The notes below the pieces were generated by a model. It searched no databases. It was not told the origin of the DNA and saw only the letters and a list, made by a program, of their open reading frames with translations. Of a stretch of DNA of 64,000 nt, positions 1 to 11,811 are shown piece after piece (positions within the stretch are counted from its first letter, which is position 1; every line of letters starts with the position of its first letter). This stretch comes from Littorina saxatilis (Eukaryota > Mollusca > Gastropoda > Littorinimorpha > Littorinidae), in NCBI RefSeq assembly GCF_037325665.1, contig NC_090246.1:95143610-95207609 (forward strand), given 5' to 3'. The position numbers were made by a program, and so were the translations under genes.

Positions 1-265
1 CGGCTATGGTGTGTCGGTATGGGGGCCCGGGTAAGCTGAGGTGGAACCAAAATAGCTGAGGTGGAACCAAAATCGGTTCCGCGCTGCGCGCTGAGAGCAC
101 GTGTTGAAATATCGACCAGGTTGTGTCGTGTCCCGGGTCTACTTGAATATGCCCACCAAATTTGAAGCAGATCCATCGAGAACTTTGGCCGTGCATCGCG
201 CACAGACAGACACACACACACACACACACACAGACACACAGACACACAGACACTAGTCGTATATA
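1..265. repeat. Edge-truncated interspersed repeat ending in a CA-rich tract
   Basis: A 19-base phrase (GCTGAGGTGGAACCAAAAT) occurs twice near the left edge. It is followed by unique-looking sequence, a CA/CAGA microsatellite at about 207-253 and a short (TA)n run. The design resembles other repeats in this window that carry a CA tract near one end. No reading frame of note. The family is not identified and the left part lies outside the window. Confidence 0.35.
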
Positions 266-1607
266 TATATAGAAGGTAAAACCACGCATGGAACTCATGG
301 AACGGTTTTCCGGGCGGTTTTCACGAACCCGCAGGGCAGTGCGTTGTCGACCATCAACGGATGACGGATAACTACGAACCTTGGACAAATGATTGCAAAC
401 CTTATGGACGTATAACTCGCAGAGCCCGCCAGCAAATGCTCGTGATAAACGAGCAGGGTGGCCTGACGAAGCTAATTCCCTGCTCTGTCACTATGACGGA
501 ATAGGGCCCGCATGGCACGCACGTTATCGGATGACGTCGCTACCCGAATGGCTCTGAGTGACACTCAGGGACGTTTACCATCTCGATTTTCTCCCTGCCG
601 TGCTGTTGTTTTGGGTCCTGATGCTTGATTTGGCTCATCAGGCAGCGTCCTCTTTTTCATTTCTTGTCCCTGAAACGCCCGCCTGCGTTGATATTTGGAT
701 TTTTAGACGAGGAGAAAGACAGAATAAGAGGACAGCTTGAAAAAGCAGCCCCCGGTTTTGTATTCATAACAATCCTTCATTTTTGACGGCCGGCGTATTG
801 AGGCAACATTAGAGTCCCATTACTTTCCCATCTGTTTCTGCGATGGCCAAGAAAGCGATTCCAACTTCCAGCGGCAAACGTCAAAACTTTTACGATTGTT
901 TCGTTGGGGCTGGCTGCTAAATCTGAACTCATTAAGCAAGCTCTCCGGTTCCAATTATCGTGCAAAGGATACTTGCCCCTATCCATTTCCTTGCCCCGTA
1001 AAAACACTCTGTCTTCTTGAAGTGCGTTGGACTTGCAGATATGTGAAGCCAGATTTATAACGGTGTGGCATAAAAACGTTGACAGGGAATTACGATTTGT
1101 TGGAAATATAATCAGTTGGAAGTGTTATTATGGAAACGAAAGGAACCTGTGTAGGAAACTTTAAGATCTCTTTGTTTTTGGATTTGTGTAAGAAACAGCA
1201 TTCTTCATTGAATTTTGTGCGTCAACTTTCACACAGAAAAACACACATAATAACTCGTGTATCTAGCTTTTAGAAACAAAATCTGTTGAGACGTTTGTTA
1301 GCATATCAGATGATCCAAAACAAGCAAATTATGTTCTCTGTTTGTTGCTGATCTCCGACGCGAAAAAAGCTCAAAGAAAACCAATAAAAGAAATATAAAA
1401 AACAATTTTACAAAGTACAGGGTGCTTTAGGGTATCCAATTTTATGTCAGGCAGGTGTCCAAGTGACACGAATTTTAATCAGCTATGTGATATAGTTGTT
1501 GGCTGTCGTTTATTTTTTTCTTTCTGACAGTCCTTTTTGTGGTTAAAGGTAGTGTCCTTCCCGCGTATACACAACTATCAGTTTTTACGGCCATAGATCT
1601 GTAAAGG
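266..1607. other. No gene recognised
   Basis: Unique-looking AT-rich sequence. The only frames are short (60-76 codons), lack splice-site context and resemble no family I know. Confidence 0.5.
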
Positions 1608-1622
1608 CTTTCACTTGGAATA

Positions 1623-1878
1623 TGTGACCCTCCACCACGAAATGAGTCGCATGTCACCTCGCGCGATTCTGCAGCTATAGACTTAATATAAGTCCGGGGA
1701 GTGTCTGGTAACAGTGTGAGGGTCACCTTAGTCACAGGCTTATAACTCAAACAGTTTTCGCTCTTTTCTAAAACGGTTTTCACCACTGGATAGAGCATAA
1801 ATAACTCTTTAGGAAATTGTAAAAATATGAAAATCATGCAAAGGTGACATGCGACTCATTCCGTGGTGGAGGGTCACA
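1623..1878. mobile_element. Short inverted-repeat DNA element (MITE-like, 256 bp)
   Basis: The ends are near-perfect inverted repeats of about 38 bp, starting TGTGACCCTCCACCACG on the left and ending in its complement on the right. The interior has no coding frame. A 10-base phrase, CTTTCACTTG, occurs just outside both ends (about 1608 and 1890) but does not abut the inverted repeats, so the target duplication and superfamily are unsettled. Confidence 0.65.
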
Positions 1879-3159
1879 ATTATGAGCATCCTTTCACTTG
1901 AACACATACTGAAATTCAGCGGCGTGGCTTTATTCTATACAGAGTGTGTATCCCTTTAAATCTGTCCAATAAGTACTCTGCCTCATTTGGTTATGATAAA
2001 AGCACGCGCGTTGATGTGGGAATACATTTCAGACACTACTGCACAATACATTTATTCTTCATGACTCTCCATCACGAGTCAATATAGTTTAAGAACCAAA
2101 TACATCAGAGTATGATCTCATTTCCCTTGAGCTGTATTGCCTGTTTATACTTTTCTAACAGTCAGGGAACTTTGTCAGTAAAACTATTGTTCGCGTGAAA
2201 ACGTTCGCATAATTGCTAGATAATATTTTACCGTGTGGAGAAAACAAAACCGTGGAAATATTGTTCTTTTCTAAGCGTGAGATCTCATTAGACAGACAGG
2301 GTTGGTATATCTGTGACGAACAAGCTCGTTATTATTTCGTAAATGTATCTGGGGACGGCATCATTTCACTAAAAGTGTACTTTTTTTAAACTGAATTGTG
2401 ATACTTTGACGGACGTGTGTCTTATGGGAATGTATGGCCGGGTTGGATTTCTGTAACTACAATCTGGTCAGAATTGTCATTTAATTGTCCGCGAACAAAT
2501 ATGAGATAGCATCAATAGCTTCTTTGACGTATCAGTTGAAACTGTTCTCCTTGAAGTGTTGATTTAAAAAATAAATAGATGTTGTATTTGTCTATGTCGT
2601 TGTGTCTCTGTGTCTCTGTCTCTGTCTCTGTGTATGCCTCGATCACGCACTTTACGCAAATGGACGATTTTGTCTCGCCAACGATTCACAGACTTATAGC
2701 AGACAAAACACTGCTCAACTAAGTGGTTGAAAATCGGTCATGTCATCAGCACTTATAAAGCATATCCCAAGGGATAAAAGTGTCTAAACGTTCAGTCGAA
2801 CTGCCTATATGTTCCTCATCAGCCGCAGATGGTATTGGCAGAGACACAGCTATATACAAACATGACCAGAAGGCAGCAATGCAAAGTGATTGGGTAATCT
2901 TTTTACTCGAGAGAAAACATTCTGGCCATGAAAGGGAAAAAATATCAAGCTTTTGTTGAAAGCAAATCAACATTGTTATCTTACTCGAGGTACTGAACCA
3001 TCTGGAGTTCCATACAGTGGTCTAACGCGTAGTTTTCGGAAGAGTTAAAGGCACATTCCTTCCAATGCAAACGATTCGACTCGCCACCTATGATCCAGTG
3101 AATAAGAAATGACTTCATCAAATATGTTCAACTCTGCCCATGAAGCATCCAGGCAGTTG
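1879..3159. other. No gene recognised
   Basis: AT-rich sequence with a short (TCTCTG)n-like run near 2605-2632. No convincing frame, RNA gene or inverted-repeat element was seen. Confidence 0.45.
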
Positions 3160-4212
3160 ATGCTTGGTATGTGGTCAAGTGGAGGGATGCTTGGTATGTG
3201 GTCAAGTGGAGGGATGCTTGGTATGTGGTCAAGTGGAGGGATGCTTGGTATGTGGTCAAGTGGAGGGATGCTTGGTATGTGGTCAAGTGGAGGGATGCTT
3301 GGTATGTGGTCAAGTGGAGGGATGCTTGGTATGTGGTCAAGTGGAGGGATGCTTGGTATGTGGTCAAGTGGAGGGATGCTTGGTATGTGGTCAAGTGGAG
3401 GGATGCTTGGTATGTGGTCAAGTGGAGGGATGCTTGGTATGTGGTCAAGTGGAGGGATGCTTGGTATGTGGTCAAGTGGAGGGATGCTTGGTATGTGGTC
3501 AAGTGGAGGGATGCTTGGTATGTGGTCAAGTGGAGGGATGCTTGGTATGTGGTCAAGTGGAGGGATGCTTGGTATGTGGTCAAGTGGAGGGATGCTTGGT
3601 ATGTGGTCAAGTGGAGGGATGCTTGGTATGTGGTCAAGTGGAGGGATGCTTGGTATGTGGTCAAGTGGAGGGATGCTTGGTATGTGGTCAAGTGGAGGGA
3701 TGCTTGGTATGTGGTCAAGTGGAGGGATGCTTGGTATGTGGTCAAGTGGAGGGATGCTTGGTATGTGGTCAAGTGGAGGGATGCTTGGTATGTGGTCAAG
3801 TGGAGGGATGCTTGGTATGTGGTCAAGTGGAGGGATGCTTGGTATGTGGTCAAGTGGAGGGATGCTTGGTATGTGGTCAAGTGGAGGGATGCTTGGTATG
3901 TGGTCAAGTGGAGGGATGCTTGGTATGTGGTCAAGTGGAGGGATGCTTGGTATGTGGTCAAGTGGAGGGATGCTTGGTATGTGGTCAAGTGGAGGGATGC
4001 TTGGTATGTGGTCAAGTGGAGGGATGCTTGGTATGTGGTCAAGTGGAGGGATGCTTGGTATGTGGTCAAGTGGAGGGATGCTTGGTATGTGGTCAAGTGG
4101 AGGGATGCTTGGTATGTGGTCAAGTGGAGGGATGCTTGGTATGTGGTCAAGTGGAGGGATGCTTGGTATGTGGTCAAGTGGAGGGATGCTTGGTATGTGG
4201 TCAAGTGGAGGG
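3160..4212. repeat. Perfect 27-bp tandem satellite, 39 copies
   Basis: The unit ATGCTTGGTATGTGGTCAAG plus TGGAGGG repeats 39 times with no substitution that I can see. Because 27 is a multiple of three and the unit has no stop in several frames, it creates long open frames on both strands, for example a nine-residue MLGMWSSGG repeat forward and a PPLDHIPSI repeat in reverse. These are best read as by-products of the period. Such homogeneity means recent expansion or strong gene conversion, or an assembly-copied unit. Confidence 0.95.
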
Positions 4213-4648
4213 ATGCCCATACCCCACGTAAAAGCCTGTCCAGATCGGAGAGAGTCAGACGAATCGATTACACGTGAAGGACTGTACCGCATTTAACTCA
4301 TTGTCTCCCAGGTACGCATATATCCGTACCCACTCATATAGCTCTATCTGACCAGGTATCGATATATCCGCTCAGACTGTTAGCTTTAGTCGCTTCCTGT
4401 AACGTCCATCTACTAACGCCTGCATTTCAGCGTGTTGATACACAGTTACTACACATTTACTTCAATTCTGAGTGCCGACCTGCTGCAACACAGCTGGTCT
4501 CGGCTAAAACAAAACTTGGTCAACATAGGTTGGGTAGAAAGTGTTCAGTTTATTCTTAGGTACACAAATGGCGGCAAGACGTCCATTTGAACAGCCTACA
4601 TGAGTCTCACCAGCAAAAACCTGCAGAATATAGAGAGTAATTCAAGTT
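4213..4648. other. No gene recognised
   Basis: Sequence between the satellite and the next SINE. It contains two similar phrases about 50 bp apart, each with ACCAGGTAY/CCAGGTACGCATATATCCG character, but nothing that can be named. Confidence 0.35.
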
Positions 4649-4930
4649 GTACGCCCTCACGGCAAAGCCATAAGGGCCAGTTCCCGGGTTTTACCCCGAC
4701 TTTAGATGAGATACACAAGTGTATGCGTGTTTAGGTGGTGTCAACCATCTCCACTGATGGCAGAATGACCGAGGTCTTTTGCGTGCCACTGTGGTGACAC
4801 GGGGGTGGGACATGGATACCGTCTCTAGGTCTGCACGGCATACAGTTGACCCGTATCCGTCCTGGCCCGGATTCGAACTCGCGACTCTAAGGCAAGTGCT
4901 GTACAACCTGAGCTACCCCCTCCCCCGGCC
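4649..4930 (-). mobile_element. tRNA-derived SINE, antisense copy
   Basis: Read on the minus strand, it starts with a tRNA-like head (box A-like TAGCTCAGGT, box B-like GTTCGAATCC), then the body AACTGTATGCCGTGCAGACC and ACGGTATCCATGTCCCACCC, and ends at CGTGAGGGCGTAC. The body matches the SINEs at 12,085 and 37,245. The head is fused to a long C-run on the plus strand. Confidence 0.75.
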
Positions 4931-5159
4931 CCCCTCCCCCCCCCCCCCCCCAGCAGAAGGTAGAGAGGGAGGATGTAGGCCTATGTATGTATAAGGGGGA
5001 TCGAGTTAACCATTGCGCCTGCCACGGCCTCAGTGCTGTCACGAGGACTGATAACATAACTACAGGCACCTATCTACCTGTCACTTCAAAGGGCGCCGCT
5101 GAACGATGGTACTTGACAGCCCAGGTAAAGATTAGCTGTAGCTGTAGTCTCACCTTGAC

Positions 5160-5160
<1 letters not shown>

Positions 5161-5237
<77 letters not shown>

Positions 5238-5306
5238 GAGGGGGGGAGGGACAAACAGTCGGACAGAGAGAGCTAGAGGGAGGGAGAGGCAGAGAGAGGG
5301 GAGTGG

Positions 5307-5404
<98 letters not shown>
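5161..5404. repeat. (GA)n block followed by (CT)n block
   Basis: About 80 bp of (GA)n, a 70-bp purine-rich spacer, then about 94 bp of (CT)n. The two blocks are mutually complementary and could fold back. Long frames across it (RE and SL repeats) are artefacts of the dinucleotide. Confidence 0.9.
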
Positions 5405-5405
<1 letters not shown>

Positions 5406-5514
5406 AATGGTACCGGCTGCATGCGTAGTGTATGACCTTGGAAATACACTATTTTTCGCACCAAATGGTTGAACTATTTAAAATCCAAAGTGTACAAACA
5501 TATATATATATATA

Positions 5515-5745
5515 TACAGCCGAAATGGCTGCGATCTGCTGGCCGATGTGAATGCGTGATGTATTCTGTAAAAAAATTCCATCTCACACGGCATAAATAA
5601 ATCCCTGCGCCTGGAATATGTGCGCAATATAAATTGCATAAAATTAAAATAAAAAAATAAAAAAATAAATCCCTGCGCTTAGAACTGTACCCACGGAATA
5701 CGCGCGATATAAGCCTCATATTGATTGATTGATTGATTGATATAT
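5515..5745 (+). mobile_element. 3' part of a gastropod SINE with ATTG-type tail
   Basis: Carries the phrases CCATCTCACACGGCATAAAT and ACGGAATACGCGCGATATAA, then CTCATATTGATTGATTGATT, a simple-repeat tail. Part of the body (AAATAAATCCCTGCGC) is duplicated across an A-rich gap. The tRNA-like head is missing, so this is 5'-truncated. A related body occurs at 55,358-55,612. Confidence 0.6.
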
Positions 5746-6863
5746 GATTGCATGTATTCATAACCTCTGTTATCTACGGTGTTAGGGGCGTTAGGGTGAT
5801 ATCCAAGTCCGCTGCAAAAACAATGGGTTTTTTTCTTCTAAATATGCAACTAAAATATTCAACTAAAGCTGAAGGTATATATTTTAAACGTAATACGCAC
5901 GGGCATGCATGCGAGGTAACCATCCCCTGGTTTAAAATAAAAAATCTCCTATTTTACATTGTGCTAAAGGTGTACATTATGTCAAGACTCTTACTTTCGC
6001 AATTTTTACAACCAAAGTGATTAAACGTTTCTTCAACACTTTCAGTGATTTACGCGTATGCAAATAGATCTAGTTTCCTTTGAAACTGGCATGTTTACAC
6101 CTTGTCATGCATGAGTCATGAAACACATGTGTGTGCGGGAGTGGGGTGGGGGAAATACCTAGGTGCGAAAGAAGCCTAGAGAGAGGTAGGAAAGACGCAA
6201 AGATATTGGAAGTGGGTGGCGGGGGGGGGGGGGGGGGGGGCGGGGTACCTTAACAAATTATACATCAGTCTACTTTGCGTAAGATTGGGGGGAATAAACA
6301 AATACACTTCTCAGTTTCACGAATGATGTTAAGATTGAACAGTACGTGGTATTCAAACAATTCAAACCATTGTCCTTACTCAAGCATATTTTTGCATGTG
6401 TAGGGGCGGGGGGGGGGGGGGCGGAGGGGTAGACGTGGAGGGGGAGGGGGGAGGCGGCCTTAAAACTCACTTGCTTTACAAAGCCTCGAGCTTTAACAGA
6501 CTGCAATTTACTGCTTTGCATTATTCATGAACTTAGAGAAGACAATTTAATAACACTTAAGGCGAATGAGGTTTACCTTCAACCTGCGAGTCAATCACAG
6601 CCTTGTCTGTTAAATTACATTTAAATGGAAATAACTGTCTTCCCTATAGAACAGAACAAGCCATCCTCAATAAATTTGCCTTACATTTCTTTACTTCGTG
6701 ACAAATTATACACGCACAAAAACACCGACAGATGCACAAACGGCAAAGGTGTAGGGTCTATATTTCTCAAAGAACTTGTTTCAATGTGCATACTGTATTG
6801 ATCTCATTCTCATTTTGTTTTAATTTGAAAGTAAACTCCAAACTGTGACCCACAGATGGAACT

Positions 6864-6867
<4 letters not shown>
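5746..6867. other. No gene recognised
   Basis: AT-rich sequence with two long G-runs (about 6221-6240 and 6408-6421). Short frames only. Confidence 0.45.
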
Positions 6868-6936
<69 letters not shown>

Positions 6937-7180
6937 CACACAAAAACATTACTCTGTCTGTCTCTCTGTCTGTCTCTCTGTCTGTTTCTCTTTGTTTGTC
7001 TCCCTCAGTCTGTCTTCATTTTACACTGTCCCTCCCTATCCAAGTTCCTGTCTCTGTCTCTCTGACGGTCCGCCCCCCCCCCCCCTCCCCAACCCCCCAC
7101 CCTCTCTCTCTCCATCTATCTCTCACCCCCCTCACCCACCCCCTACCCCTCCCGCGCCCTTTCCCCCCTCTCTTCAGCAA
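6868..7180. repeat. (CA)n microsatellite and pyrimidine-rich tract
   Basis: A (CA)n tract of roughly 70 bp followed by about 200 bp of TCTG/TCTC repeats and C-runs. Histidine/threonine- and serine/proline-rich frames across it are not genes. Confidence 0.85.
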
Positions 7181-7372
7181 TTACAAACAGCATGCCTGTC
7201 AGGGCACGCCCCTTTTGCAAGCTTTTCGTTGAATCCAAGCCAGCATTCAGTAGGCCTACTTTAGAGTTTTGCCCCTCCCAGACTCCTGTTTTGCCTGGCT
7301 ACCCCCCCCCCCCCCCCCCCCATCCCCCGTGCAAACCCTTTCACCTCCCGCCATCACGCTGTAAATCGCCTG

Positions 7373-7801
7373 GGGCGGGGACGCTCAGTTGGTAGCGCGC
7401 TGGCTTTGTAGCCAGTTGGTCGCTATCAGCGTGGGTTCGATCCCCACGTTCGGCGAGAGATTTATTTCTCGGAGTCAACTCTGTGCAGACTCTCTTCGGT
7501 GTCCGAACACCCCCGTGTGCATACATGCGCACGGAAAAGATCCCACGTTCACAGCGAAAGTCTCAGGGCTTGGAAAACACGAAGACACGCATGCATCATC
7601 TCTCGTCTCTGATTATCATGATCGTATTTTCGATACTTTGACGAGACAAACCCAATGCTGGTGTGTCGAAGAAGACAGCCACAGCGGGCTTGTTCGAATC
7701 AAAGTATCACACCATATCTTCAGCGTATTACCAATACCTGTCCCAATATAGACCAGTTGGTCTAAGAGGACGTTAAACCCAAACAGTCAGTCAGTCAGTC
7801 A
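7373..7801 (+). mobile_element. tRNA-derived SINE, full length, perfect target duplication
   Basis: The 12-bp duplication GTAAATCGCCTG lies at 7361-7372 and 7802-7813, fixing both ends. The head is tRNA-like (CTCAGTTGGTAGCGCGCTGG, then GGTTCGATCCCCACG as box B), the body carries GTGTCCGAACACCCCCGTGT, and the 3' end has GACGTTAAACCCAAA followed by a (CAGT)n tail. The related minus-strand family at 12,999 and 48,509 shares the head but has a different 3' end. Confidence 0.9.
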
Positions 7802-8111
7802 GTAAATCGCCTGCCACCTTTTTTCTGGTGGCGGCGAGCTTTTGATGTGGCGAGGAGCGCTCAGGTAAAGTGATAGGTAAGCTGACAGTGTCTATCTTGG
7901 ATGGAGCCTACTTAATTCATCTGCTCCTAAAACGCGGCCTGTAAACGGTACAGGTATGCAGACTTGCGCGTGCGTGCAGGTATGCAAGCGCACATATGTG
8001 TCCAGGTATATAGGTATGTCTTTAGAAATATATACGTAGGTAGACACACATGCGGATACACATGCAAGTACACATACAGAAATAGAAACAGGCAAAGGGA
8101 CAGACCCGCAT

Positions 8112-8254
<143 letters not shown>

Positions 8255-9084
8255 CGCGCGCGCACCCACACACCCACACACACTTTCTCCTTTTCTCTTT
8301 CCCTTCCACCACTAATAACCCCTAATCCCACCCACCCACCAACCCACCCCCACCTATCACCCCCACCCTCACCCCACCCCCTCAGCTCATCCCAAAGATA
8401 AGCTCAGCAGATAAACGAGCCATCAATTCTCAAAACGACGTTTTGCGGGTATACATCTCGACGTGTTTGCGAGAGCGCTATCTCGACAGTAGCTACGGAT
8501 AGGTGGCAGGTGCTAAGTGTCTCTTTTGCAACCCGATAATTGCCTAACCAGCTAGTGCAGTGAGAGTCCCGGATTTAAAACATTCAAAAATCTAAGAAAA
8601 TCAGGTCTTGAAAAAGAAAGGGAGGCGTTCTTATAATGGTGGTAAATTATATATATATATATACAGAGGTAATGAACAGAAAATCTGAATAAGCAAGGTC
8701 TTACATAAAAGTTGTTTTGGGGTTGGTTGGTTTTTTAGCTTTGTATTTTGTTGGGGGTGGGAGGGGCCCACCCCCCGCCCACGGTGTACTGTAGCCGAGT
8801 TTTTGCAAGGAGATAGATAGATAGATAGATAGATAATTTATTGCCAAGTGTACAATACATGAATGAACATAAAAAATACACGAGGAAAGCAGCTTGCTGT
8901 GTGATAAAAACAAAAATAAAATAGCATTCATACATCACTGGCGCATAGCATCATACATACATGGGGTCTGGGGGGGGGGGTGGGCGTGTGTACCTTAGCC
9001 GAGTTTTCACTAAGAGATTGACTTGATGTTTGTTGCGTTACGGGCGATGAATGATAAACTTGGGCTGAGTGAGGGAGTGAAATG
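8255..9084. other. No gene recognised
   Basis: C-rich tract at 8300-8385, a (TA)n run near 8648 and a (TAGA)n run near 8813-8835. The phrase ACTGTAGCCGAGTTTTTGCAAG at about 8787 recurs in altered form near 8993. No gene seen. Confidence 0.4.
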
Positions 9085-9430
9085 TGTGGCGTCAGTGGTA
9101 CGAACGCCTTGGTTTAGGAGTCAGTGAAAATGAGCAATATATCACGGCAGGTAAAACCTTCTCTTTATATTGGTGACTAGATGTACAGGGAACCAACACA
9201 CATTTCCATGTGGCTTTTTGTACCGAAAATGAGTAATATTTCAAGGCATGCAAGTGAAAAAATGTTGATGTATTTTGTTGACAATGGGTGTGGAGAACTT
9301 AAAGGACGAAAGCCGTTAAAACATGGCTGCGTAAAATGTTCTACACCTCAGAAAAAGAGAGTACAATGCCAATGGCGGGTTGTGTCGTGTTTTTTGTGTT
9401 GATGGATAAAAAATACCAGCAAAATATATA
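9085..9430. repeat. Segmental duplication, copy 1 (without inserts)
   Basis: The stretch holding ACGAACGCCTTGGTTTAG, TGTACCGAAAATGAGTAATA and GGCTGCGTAAAATGTT matches 9468-10353 in the same order and orientation, with clear divergence. Copy 1 keeps the site AGCCGTTAAAACATGG without the insertion that splits copy 2. Confidence 0.7.
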
Positions 9431-9467
9431 GTAAAAATCACAAACCTCGGTTTGTTGATTGGACTAT

Positions 9468-10353
9468 ACGTCAGTTGTACAAACGCCTTGGTTTAGTGTT
9501 TTTTGCACACCCAAAATTAAATGACTGTCAGTATATATCCAGGCAGTTGAACTCCTGTTTATTGGTCACAAGATGAGAGGAGAACTATATATATATATAG
9601 GGTTTTGTAACGAAAATAAGTAATACGTCAAAGTATAGCTATGCATATTGTTCACAAGGTGTGTGGGTGAATAAAGGAGCGAGAAAAAAGTTAAAGGTCC
9701 TGTCTACATTTTTATACCGAAATCGCCATTTCACCATTAAAATGCAGAGTCTATTATATCTACAAATATAAACAATACACCCCCTTTCGACCAGGAAAGA
9801 CGAAGCCAGTGTAGCCGTTTGAAAATTCATTGTAGTATTTCAGCGTAGTACTCATAGTAGGATATCCTTATTTGGAAAATGCCAAGCGCAAAACTCCTCT
9901 CAAATCCCGTGCATTTCGTGCGTTTAAAAAAAAAGCGTGGACAGCGCTCCAGTGTCAAACTGTTGCTGCACTTGTTTGGGCGTGGCTGTAAGCATAGTGA
10001 CATGAATTTGATTGGTCAGTATTTTTAGGCAAAGCACATGTTCTCAGCAAACAGAAAACAAAATATTGGAAGCGTGAGTCACGCTACCCAAAAATAAAAT
10101 CTTTTTTTACATACATTTTTTTTCTATAACTTTTTCCCCATGGTTCATTCATCATCTGACATAACTTTTTAGCGAAATCTAACCATAAGATTATTGAAAA
10201 AAAGCAAAAATGTAGACGACCACCTTTAAGAATGGCGCCGTAAAATGTTTGACTTTACCCCGGGAAAAGAGAGCCAGCTCATTGGGTGGCGGGTTGTGTA
10301 GCGTTATCGTGTTGAAAGACTGACCCAAACAGAAAATTTGCCAAGTAAAATAT
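9468..10353. repeat. Segmental duplication, copy 2 (split by a 531-bp element)
   Basis: Direct duplicate of 9085-9430. It is interrupted at a TTAA by the element at 9695-10225 and is followed directly by a second element at 10,358. Confidence 0.7.
9695..10225. mobile_element. TTAA-flanked inverted-repeat element (piggyBac- or Kolobok-like MITE)
   Basis: TTAA lies at 9691-9694 and 10,226-10,229. The ends are inverted: AGGTCCTGTCTACATTTTT on the left and the complement of AGGTGGTCGTCTACATTTTT on the right. The paralogous segment at 9316-9319 has a single TTAA with no insert, which works as an empty site. The interior has no transposase frame. TTAA is the known target of piggyBac and Kolobok families; I cannot choose between them. 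Confidence 0.8.
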
Positions 10354-10357
10354 ATAA

Positions 10358-10418
10358 GGCCAAAAAAAAAAAGGTCTGTTTACGGTAACATAGGCCAAAA
10401 TAATAGGGTCGGTAGGTC

Positions 10419-10451
<33 letters not shown>

Positions 10452-10605
10452 CCAAAAAACCATATTTTTACGTTATTTTGCCAAAAAAAACAAGATTTTT
10501 TTTTTTTTTTTTTTTTTTCCCCAAATGCCAAAAAAAAGTCTAGGGACGCGCGAAAAAACTAGGGTCGGTCGGGTTACCGTAAACAGACCTATTTTTTTTT
10601 TGGCC
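10358..10605. mobile_element. PIF/Harbinger-like MITE (248 bp), TAA target duplication
   Basis: TAA flanks both sides (10,355-10,357; 10,606-10,608). Terminal inverted repeats begin GGCCAAAAAA and continue into AGGTCTGTTTACGGTAAC. The core consists mainly of T-runs with AGGGTCGGT phrases. A 3-bp TAA duplication with G-starting ends is the habit of PIF/Harbinger MITEs. Confidence 0.75.
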
Positions 10606-10608
10606 TAA

Positions 10609-11158
10609 GCAGCAAATGAATACTAAAGCGAAGTAATGGAGTAGTCACTCGTGCACTAAATACTGTTCAGTGTTCGAGATTTTAGTGAAACAATCGTTTT
10701 GGCGATACTATAATCTACAGTAAAACAATGAGTAATAACCGAACGGCAATTATAGTTAGTGCATGGCGAAGCCTGTTAAGACTTTTTAATTGATTGGCGG
10801 TTAAACCTCGCGTAACCTATACATTACCACAAAGATCTTCGATACACAGCGCACCGCATCGTCTGCTAATGAGCCCAACTTGAAGCGCTAACAAAACCAC
10901 CAATGTCTGGGTAAACTGAGAAGCGACCCGCCCAAACCAGAACCACAAACATTGATGATGGTATCGACGACATGCTGCGACGACGATAGTGAGATTAAAA
11001 TGTTAACGTTGAGACGTAACGAGAACCTCGTATATACATAGCACAAGTATAGAACCGACAACACGCTGTGTTGGGTGTACTTGCAAGAATGAACAAGAAT
11101 TAGGAGAACAAGAATGTAATACCTTATACTTACAGCATGAAAATCATTGGTAACGGTC
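10609..11158. other. No gene recognised
   Basis: Unique-looking sequence. A 96-codon minus-strand frame at 10,888-11,178 has no recognisable features. Confidence 0.4.
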
Positions 11159-11598
11159 CCGGTGTGACGATTGTACATCTTTTCCCGTGGTCATATTTCG
11201 ATTCTCGGACTCAGTCGTTGATCTTGTATAAACTCCACACTGAACAAAAAAAACAATCTTCGATAGTACTGATGAGCGACCGTGGGTACCTTACATTCAT
11301 GGGGCCAAATTTGTCCAACCAATTTTTTGTATTTAACTTAGAAATTTGATTCATCCTAAAATGTTTCCCTTCTTATTCAAGGGACGTAACCACTCGGTAC
11401 ACGTTTTCGAAGAAATCGATTTTTGGGGTGAAATCTATGAAATTTCACCACCAATGTTCTTCACATGCAAGAAACTGACATGCTTTTCGTCATTAAATAA
11501 TTTCACTTCTTCATTTTACCAAGAAACAACATTTCAGTCTTGAGTATATATCGAGGGGGAAATATGACCACGGGGGAAATATGAAATCGTTACACCGG
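11159..11598. mobile_element. Inverted-repeat DNA element (about 440 bp)
   Basis: The left end CCGGTGTGACGATT and the right end AATCGTTACACCGG are inverted, and both continue into CCGTGGTCATATTTC. On the right the GGGGGAAATATGA phrase is doubled, as subterminal transposase-binding repeats often are. No coding capacity. Target duplication not identified. Confidence 0.6.
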
Positions 11599-11763
11599 TT
11601 AGGGGAAGCATTCATACAAGCACAAGGGTGTGTTTTGTAGGTGAAGGAGATACAGACGTTTGAATCACTCTTTATACAGTATACGTTCATTCTTTTTTCG
11701 TTTCTTTCTTAATTCCATCATATACCCATTCAGCCATCCTTCCTTCCAAATGTCAGTCCATGC

Positions 11764-11811
11764 AAAGATCTTGTAGGCAACGCTCTTAGCGTAGCCTACA
11801 AGATCTTTGGT
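11764..11811. mobile_element. Tiny hairpin element (about 48 bp) between 7-9 bp direct repeats
   Basis: CAAAGATCTTGTAGGC is followed by a short loop region and then its exact complement GCCTACAAGATCTTTG. GTCCATGCA occurs immediately on both sides, overlapping the left arm by two bases, so a 7-bp duplication GTCCATG with fully symmetric ends is the simplest reading. It could also be a structured site formed another way. Confidence 0.5.

Noticed and set aside
3160-4212. CRISPR-like array
   Set aside because: Units abut with no spacers and the genome is eukaryotic.
3045-4296. Long open frames (355-415 codons) on both strands
   Set aside because: They come from a stop-free 27-bp satellite unit; four frames are open at once and none has a start or splice context outside the repeat.
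4987-5472. Arg/Glu- and Ser/Leu-rich frames
   Set aside because: Translation of (GA)n/(CT)n microsatellites.
7373-7460. Functional tRNA gene at the SINE head
   Set aside because: The head is only tRNA-like, is followed by a SINE body and tail, and has target duplications at the element ends. The same applies to 12,085, 12,999, 37,245 and 48,509.
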